A stretch of 64,000 nucleotides of DNA from positions 558,001-622,000 of the forward strand of contig NZ_CP044427.1 of assembly GCF_008843165.1 (NCBI RefSeq). Reading direction: 5' to 3'. Position numbers and translations under genes: made by a program. Below are positions 59,364 through 64,000 of this stretch, piece by piece; within the stretch, counting starts at the first letter, position 1; the number at the start of each line of letters is the position of its first letter. The notes under the pieces are model-generated. The model was not told where the DNA came from, did no database searches, and was given only the letters and a program-made list of their open reading frames with translations. Source of the DNA: Ornithinimicrobium pratense. Lineage in GTDB: Bacteria > Actinomycetota > Actinomycetes > Actinomycetales > Dermatophilaceae.

Positions 59364-60926
59364 GTGTATACATCTGTGGAGGTGCAGCGAGGCAGTCTTG
59401 CTCTCGCCCCCGCACCGAAGGAGAACAAGAAGTCCCGCAGGCCCTCGCTTGCGGTTGTGCCCACCGACCGGGCCGCCACCGAGGAGCGTCGCTCCGCGCA
59501 CCCCGCGCACCCCGCGCGCGCCCGGCGCTACCTGCGTCCCTACCTGCGTGCCGTGCGCGTGCTGGACCTGGCGGCCGTCTCTACCGCGATCGCCCTGGCC
59601 CTGCTGCTGCGCTTCGGCCCGGTCCCGCTCGAGGCGGGACCGGGGCAGGTGAACTACTCGCTGATCGGCGTGGCCCTCGGGCTAGCCTGGATGGTCTCGC
59701 TGCACGTGCAGAACGCCTACGACGGTCGGCTCGTCGGGCACGGCATCCAGGAGTACCGGCAGACCTTCCACGCCTCGCTCTGGCTGTTCGCCGGGCTCGC
59801 CATCCTCGCCTACTCTTTCCAGCTGGACTTCGCCCGCGGCTTCGTCATGCTCGCCTTCCCGCTCGGCACCCTGATGCTGCTGCTCGGCCGGTGGACCGCA
59901 CGCCGGTGGCTGGTCCAGCAGCGGCGCGAAGGTCACCTGTCCGACCGTGTCTTGCTCGTCGGTGACCGGGAGCACGTGGCCAGCCTGGTCACCGCGCTGC
60001 GCCGGACCCCCGACGCCGGTTACAAGGTGCTGGGCGCCTGCGTGGACCACGCCAGGTCGGGCAAGGTCGCCGGCGTCCCAGTGCTCGGCCCGGAGACCGA
60101 TGCGGTGGCCAAGGCCATGGAGCTCAAGGTCGACGTCATTGCCGTGTCGTCCTCCTCAGGCCTGGGCCAGCTCGGTCTGCGCCGCCTCGGCTGGGCACTG
60201 GAGGGCACCGAGATCGACCTCGTCGTCGCCCCCGGCATCATGGACGTCGCCGGGCCGCGGGTGCTCACCCGCCCGGTCCAGGGGCTGCCGCTGATCCACG
60301 TGGAGGCCCCGACCTTCGTCGGCCCCCAGCGGGTGCTGAAGTCGATCTTGGACCGGACCGGTGCCTTGGTGCTGCTCGCCCTGCTCGCGCCGGTGCTCGT
60401 GGCAACCGCCATCGCGGTGCGCATGGACGGTGGGCCTGCCCTGTTCACCCAGGAGCGCGTGGGTCGCGACGGACGGCCGTTCAAGATGAAGAAGTTCCGC
60501 AGCATGGTCACCGACGCCGAGGCGCGGCTGCCCGAGCTGCTCGACGCCAACGAGGGGGCCGGCCCGCTGTTCAAGCTGCAGACCGACCCCCGGGTCACCA
60601 AGGTCGGCGCGATCATTCGCCGCTACTCCATCGACGAGCTGCCGCAGCTGCTCAACGTGGTGCGCGGGGAGATGAGCCTCGTCGGGCCCCGCCCGCCGCT
60701 GCCGCGGGAGGTCGCCGAGTACGAGACCGACACCCAGCGGCGGCTCCTCGTGCAGCCCGGGATGACAGGTCTGTGGCAGGTCAGCGGACGCAGCAACCTG
60801 TCCTGGGAGGAGTCGGTGCGGCTCGACCTGTACTACGTCGAGAACTGGACCCCGGTCCTGGACCTGATGATCATGTGGCGCACCTTCCAGGTCGTCGTCC
60901 GACCGAGCAACGCCGGCGCCTACTGA
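59364..60926 (+). CDS. Polyprenyl sugar-phosphate transferase (exopolysaccharide initiating enzyme)
   Basis: Transfers a sugar phosphate to undecaprenyl phosphate to start an exopolysaccharide or cell-wall glycan repeat. Four N-terminal membrane helices and a CoA-binding-like domain are followed by a fifth helix (ALVLLALLAPVLVATAIAVRM). The catalytic domain has KMKKFRSM, DELPQLLNVVRGEMSLVGPRPPLP, and QPGMTGLWQVSGRSNLSWEE. The start is unclear: the frame is open from 59289, but that would cover the hairpin array, so a GTG near 59364 is preferred. No other glycan genes are adjacent. Confidence 0.88.
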   Translation: MYTSVEVQRGSLALAPAPKENKKSRRPSLAVVPTDRAATEERRSAHPAHPARARRYLRPYLRAVRVLDLAAVSTAIALALLLRFGPVPLEAGPGQVNYSLIGVALGLAWMVSLHVQNAYDGRLVGHGIQEYRQTFHASLWLFAGLAILAYSFQLDFARGFVMLAFPLGTLMLLLGRWTARRWLVQQRREGHLSDRVLLVGDREHVASLVTALRRTPDAGYKVLGACVDHARSGKVAGVPVLGPETDAVAKAMELKVDVIAVSSSSGLGQLGLRRLGWALEGTEIDLVVAPGIMDVAGPRVLTRPVQGLPLIHVEAPTFVGPQRVLKSILDRTGALVLLALLAPVLVATAIAVRMDGGPALFTQERVGRDGRPFKMKKFRSMVTDAEARLPELLDANEGAGPLFKLQTDPRVTKVGAIIRRYSIDELPQLLNVVRGEMSLVGPRPPLPREVAEYETDTQRRLLVQPGMTGLWQVSGRSNLSWEESVRLDLYYVENWTPVLDLMIMWRTFQVVVRPSNAGAY

Positions 60927-60945
60927 CCCCGGTAGGGTGCCGGGC

Positions 60946-61890
60946 GTGAGCTCGCGCATCGCCTACCTCGGCCCGGAGGGCACCTTCACCGAGCAGGCCA
61001 CCCGGCAGTGGGACCGCGAGGGTGCCCACGAGCTGCTCCCCGTGCCAACGGTGCCGGCGGCCCTCGCCGCCCTGGCGGCCGGCGAGGTGGGTGCCGCGGT
61101 GGTGCCCTTCGAGAACTCGGTCGAGGGCTCGGTCCCGGCAACCCTGCAGGCGCTGCAGGAGACGCAGGACGTGCGGATCGTCGCCGAGGAGCTGGTCCGG
61201 GTCCAGTTCAGCCTGCTGGTGCGACCCGAATGGGCGCAGCGCCCGATCCGGACGGTGGCGACGCACCCGCACGCCGCTGCCCAGGTGCGGGGCTGGCTGG
61301 CCGGTGAGTTGCCGGAGGCCCGGATCGTGCCTGAGACCTCCACCGCCCGCGCGGCGCAGGCGGTGGCCGAAGGGCAGTACGACGCGGCCATCGCCGCCCC
61401 CGGTGCCGCACGCGCCTACGGGCTGGCGGAGGCGGCCGAGCAGATCGCGGACCGGGAGGGTGCGGTCACCCGGTTCGTGGTGCTGCGTGCCGGCGTGCCG
61501 GTGCCCCCGCCCACCGGTGCCGACCGCACCACGCTGCTGGCGCTGATCTGGGCCAACCGCCCCGGTGCGCTGCTGGAGCTGTTGGACCAGTTCGCGGTGC
61601 GCGGCATCGACCTGACCCGTCTGGAGTCGCGCCCCACGGGCGAGGGCCTGGGGGAGTACCAGTTCTGGATCGACGCCACCGCCCACCTGACCGAGGCCAG
61701 GATGACCGAGGCCCTGCTCGGGCTGCGCCGGACCTGCCGGGACGTGCGCTTCTTCGGGTCCTACCCGCGCGCCGACACCCGAGCGACCCCCGTCCCCGAG
61801 CACGCGGACGAGCAGACCTACGCGGCCGCAGCCGCCTGGGTGCGCAGCCTCAGCGGTCCAGCTGTAACCAGCGGACCCAGCCGCCGTTGA
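60946..61890 (+). CDS. pheA: Prephenate dehydratase
   Basis: Converts prephenate to phenylpyruvate for phenylalanine synthesis. The catalytic PDT domain has YLGPEGTFTEQA, VPFENSVEGSV and a TRF-type VTRFVVL. It is followed by an ACT domain with ALLELLDQFAVRGIDLTRLESRP, where the ESRP motif binds phenylalanine for feedback. GTG 60946 is preferred to GTG 60937; 314 residues. Its 3' end overlaps the convergent SGNH gene by 41 bp. Confidence 0.94.
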   Translation: MSSRIAYLGPEGTFTEQATRQWDREGAHELLPVPTVPAALAALAAGEVGAAVVPFENSVEGSVPATLQALQETQDVRIVAEELVRVQFSLLVRPEWAQRPIRTVATHPHAAAQVRGWLAGELPEARIVPETSTARAAQAVAEGQYDAAIAAPGAARAYGLAEAAEQIADREGAVTRFVVLRAGVPVPPPTGADRTTLLALIWANRPGALLELLDQFAVRGIDLTRLESRPTGEGLGEYQFWIDATAHLTEARMTEALLGLRRTCRDVRFFGSYPRADTRATPVPEHADEQTYAAAAAWVRSLSGPAVTSGPSRR

Positions 61891-62515
61891 GCACCAGCCA
61901 GGCGATCAGCCCGTAACCGGCCTGGCCGGGGTGCACCGTGTCACCGGCCGCGAGATCGGACTGCCACTGGTCGTGGTCGACCAGCGGGGTGAAGCAGTCG
62001 ACGTAGGGCACGCGCCTCCGGCCGCAGACGTCCGCCTGGGCCTCGGAGAGCACCCGCAGCCGGGCGTTGACCTCGGCGTCCAAGGTGGGCGTCGGGCCGA
62101 CGACGAAGGTGGCGATCCCGGTGGAGCTGGCCTCGTCGAGGATGTTGGCCAGGTTGAGCCGCGACCGGGCCGTGGTGACTTTGTGTGCGACGTCCTCCGC
62201 TCCCACCCCGATGACCAGCCTGCGCTCGCCGCGGCCCTCCCACCGGGTGGTGCACTCGGCACGCCATCGGGTCATGGCGCCCGCCGAGCTCGATCCGCGC
62301 ACGCCGAGGTTGTAACTGGTCAGGTCGGCGCCCTGGCGGTCTGTACGGCCCACCACCCGGCTGACCCAGCCCAGCGCCTTGGGATCGCCGTAGCCGGCGA
62401 CGAAGCCGTCGCCGACGAAGCACAGGCCGATGTCGCGCGGCCCTTCTCCCACGGCGAAGTCGGCGCTGGGGGCATACTCCAGCGCTGCGGGGTCGATGCG
62501 CTCGCCGCTGCTCAT
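61850..62515 (-). CDS. SGNH/GDSL-hydrolase-like protein with altered catalytic positions
   Basis: Protein of 221 residues with the SGNH fold. Block I reads CFVGDGFVAGYGD, with Gly where the nucleophilic Ser of GDS is expected. The block III Asn region reads GVGAEDVAHK without the usual Asn. Block V DTVHPGQAGY keeps the Asp-His pair. Either the family uses another residue or it is not a classical esterase; I recall actinobacterial relatives with non-Ser residues at this place. ATG 62515. Substrate unknown. Confidence 0.78.
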   Translation of the reverse strand: MSSGERIDPAALEYAPSADFAVGEGPRDIGLCFVGDGFVAGYGDPKALGWVSRVVGRTDRQGADLTSYNLGVRGSSSAGAMTRWRAECTTRWEGRGERRLVIGVGAEDVAHKVTTARSRLNLANILDEASSTGIATFVVGPTPTLDAEVNARLRVLSEAQADVCGRRRVPYVDCFTPLVDHDQWQSDLAAGDTVHPGQAGYGLIAWLVLNGGWVRWLQLDR

Positions 62516-62543
62516 GGCTTCTGACCTGCTCTCTGCTCTCGGC

Positions 62544-62714
62544 TCACTCTTCGTCATCCCGGGCCAGCCAGGTGGCCAGCCGGTCGACCGGCACCTCGAA
62601 CTCCGGGTGGAGGTCCACGAAGGTGCGCAACTGGTCGGCAAGCCAGGTGAGGCTGACCTCGTCCCCACCCCGGCGGGCTTCCAGCTCCTCGATGCCACGG
62701 TCGGTGAAGTACAC
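62544..62714 (-). CDS. DUF6104-type small protein (56 aa)
   Basis: Short conserved actinobacterial protein. It reads VYFTDRGIEELEARRGGDE at the start and PVDRLATWLARDDEE at the end, which agrees with what I recall of the DUF6104 family (MYFTDRGIEELE, ERLATWLA). GTG 62714 lies 9 bp beyond the GNAT stop on the same strand, so the two are probably cotranscribed. Function unknown. Confidence 0.8.
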   Translation of the reverse strand: MYFTDRGIEELEARRGGDEVSLTWLADQLRTFVDLHPEFEVPVDRLATWLARDDEE

Positions 62715-62723
62715 CTGGTCAGG

Positions 62724-63794
62724 CTAGCGCCCTGCGTTCCGCGCGGCTGGCACCGGCCCGGGGTCACGGACCAGTTGGCGGTGCCAGGACTGGGTGGAGT
62801 AGCGCGTGCGCCACCCCAGCGAGCTGTACAGCTGGTCCGCCCCGGTGGGGGAGTCGGCGTCCACCTCCAGGCCCACCGAGGCCCGGCGGCGCAAGGCTGC
62901 GTCCTGGATCACGGTATGCAGCAGACCCTTGGCCACACCCCGTCCTCGGGCCCGGCGGTGCACCCCGATGTACTCGACGTAGGAGGAGTCTGGGCGGGCC
63001 CTGCCCTCCTCGTCCACCCGGCCGGTGAGGGTGGTGGCCACCAGCGCACCGGCAGGCTCGCCGTCCACGGTGGCCAACCACCAGTGGTCCCACCGATGGC
63101 CGGGGTCCTCCCGCAGTCGGGAGACGAACTCCTCGAAGGTCTCCCGGTAGGAGTTGAAGTGGTCCGCGAAGGAGGCTTCCAGCACCAGATGCACGGCCCG
63201 CAGGTCGTCCTCCTTCGGCATACCGACCCCGTCGTCACGGCGGACGCGGCGGATGCTGACCCCTTCGCGCAGGACGGGCGGGACCGCGTCGGTCTCCGGG
63301 TCGACGGGGCGGGACATCTGCCACCAGTCGCGCACGCGGGTGTAGCCGGACTCGGTCAGCCACCGCTGCTGGCGCTCGTCGTCGCTGAACGCGCCGGAGT
63401 CCAGCTGGGTGCGCTCCACCCCTCGCCGGGCCATCACCTCGCGCCCGAGGTCCTCGACGCGGGCGTAGCCGTAGGCGGCCAGGGGGTCGGCGTCCTGGTC
63501 CGACAGCTCCGGGGCCACGGTGACCCCGACGAGCACCCGACCCGCCGCGCGGTCGTGGCAGTTGATCCAGGCCTGCAGCTTCCCCTCCGGATCGCGGACG
63601 ACCTCGTGCAGGTGGGTGTTCGCGCCGCGGCCGGTCACCTCGGCGGCGACGGTCTCGCTGTCCGCGCCGGGCCAGCCCCGCGCCTGCCGCTCGTGCCTGC
63701 GCAGCAGGCGCACAAGGTCGTCGACATCATCGACACCAGGGGCGTAGGAGGTGTATCCGGCGGGCAGGAGCGGTGCGGCGACGCTGCTGGGCAT
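62724..63794 (-). CDS. GNAT N-acetyltransferase with tandem domains
   Basis: Protein of 356 residues with two GNAT-like halves. The C-terminal one (about 190-340) has the acetyl-CoA motif HRRARGRGVAKGLLHTV and YSSLGW; the N-terminal one is degenerate. This layout resembles mycothiol synthase MshD and related enzymes, but MshD cannot be claimed from motifs alone. ATG 63794 follows an in-frame region without other good starts. Confidence 0.82.
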   Translation of the reverse strand: MPSSVAAPLLPAGYTSYAPGVDDVDDLVRLLRRHERQARGWPGADSETVAAEVTGRGANTHLHEVVRDPEGKLQAWINCHDRAAGRVLVGVTVAPELSDQDADPLAAYGYARVEDLGREVMARRGVERTQLDSGAFSDDERQQRWLTESGYTRVRDWWQMSRPVDPETDAVPPVLREGVSIRRVRRDDGVGMPKEDDLRAVHLVLEASFADHFNSYRETFEEFVSRLREDPGHRWDHWWLATVDGEPAGALVATTLTGRVDEEGRARPDSSYVEYIGVHRRARGRGVAKGLLHTVIQDAALRRRASVGLEVDADSPTGADQLYSSLGWRTRYSTQSWHRQLVRDPGPVPAARNAGR

Positions 63795-63821
63795 GGAGGG
63801 GATTCTTCCAGACGGCCCTGG

Positions 63822-64000
63822 CTACGCGGACGACTCCCAGCATGGGCGGAGAGGTTTCCACAGCCGCGTCAGGACGGCGTTGAACTCCGCGGCCGCCAGT
63901 TGCACCTCGTGGCCTGCCCCCACGACGACGTGGTGCTGGGCGCCCAGCTGCTCGGTCAACGCCTCGCAGACGGCCGTGAAGGCGGGATGGTGGGCCCCGG
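63822..64000 (-). CDS. C-terminal end of an alpha/beta hydrolase, cut by window edge
   Basis: The frame is open from base 64000 to TAG at 63822-63824. The visible 59 residues include HHPAFTAVCEALTEQLG and the loop VVVGAGHEVQLA, whose His is placed like the catalytic His of alpha/beta hydrolases. The start and the rest of the domain lie beyond the window. Confidence 0.65.
   Translation of the reverse strand, partial: GAHHPAFTAVCEALTEQLGAQHHVVVGAGHEVQLAAAEFNAVLTRLWKPLRPCWESSA

Overview
The window comes from a high-GC Gram-positive actinobacterium. Mycothiol use (Mca), DUF4307 and DUF6104 proteins, a PAQR/hemolysin III - short-chain cis-prenyltransferase pair, PhoH with an N-terminal PIN domain, many GTG starts and very high third-position GC all fit this. 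The gene set and word usage look most like Micrococcales of the Intrasporangiaceae/Ornithinimicrobiaceae type, but the genus is an inference. Nothing looks like phage or an insertion sequence; there is no CRISPR array and I found no tRNA or rRNA gene.

Layout. 1-5.7 kb: a secreted M14 peptidase (cut at the left edge), a Bax-inhibitor-like membrane protein, a DUF808 protein and a thiolase. 5.8-10.5 kb: a complete oleA-oleBC-oleD operon for long-chain olefin hydrocarbons. 10.7-27.3 kb: housekeeping genes, namely a lipoprotein, msrA, a GlmL-type ATPase, greA-DUF4307-mca, hemolysin III, a cis-prenyltransferase, PhoH, a secreted transglycosylase-like protein, coaA, glmS-acpS-nnr, a VOC protein and superoxide dismutase. 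27.4-29.4 kb: leuA with a leucine-rich leader peptide and attenuator hairpin. 30.1-54.1 kb: a catabolic island. 54.2-57.5 kb: leuD, leuC and leuB. 57.5-64 kb: alr-tsaE, a polyprenyl sugar-phosphate transferase behind an array of three hairpins, pheA, an SGNH-like protein, a DUF6104 protein, a GNAT protein and the end of an alpha/beta hydrolase.

The island is the most interesting part. It holds a uracil-type NCS2 permease, a three-subunit molybdenum hydroxylase with a CoxG partner, a barbiturase-like ring-opening amidohydrolase, an amidase-signature enzyme, the FdrA/DUF1116/DUF2877 trio known as oxamate carbamoyltransferase (AllFGH), a carbamate kinase, a CaiB/BaiF CoA-transferase, an ATP-dependent hydantoinase pair (HyuA/HyuB), a xanthine/urate-type NCS2 permease and a PucR regulator. 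Read together they suggest an energy-conserving oxidative pyrimidine route: uracil to barbiturate to ureidomalonate, then phosphorolysis (as for the homologous oxalurate) to malonamate and carbamoyl phosphate. Carbamoyl phosphate would yield ATP, and malonamate would go to malonate and malonyl-CoA. Each family assignment rests on visible motifs; the assembled pathway is a hypothesis.

Six genes (hemolysin III, cis-prenyltransferase, nnr, leuA, coxG-like, second NCS2 permease) are each broken by one missing base in a run of C or G. Adding one base restores a normal protein every time, which points to homopolymer under-calling in the assembly rather than gene decay. They are typed as pseudogenes only because the reading frame as given is broken.
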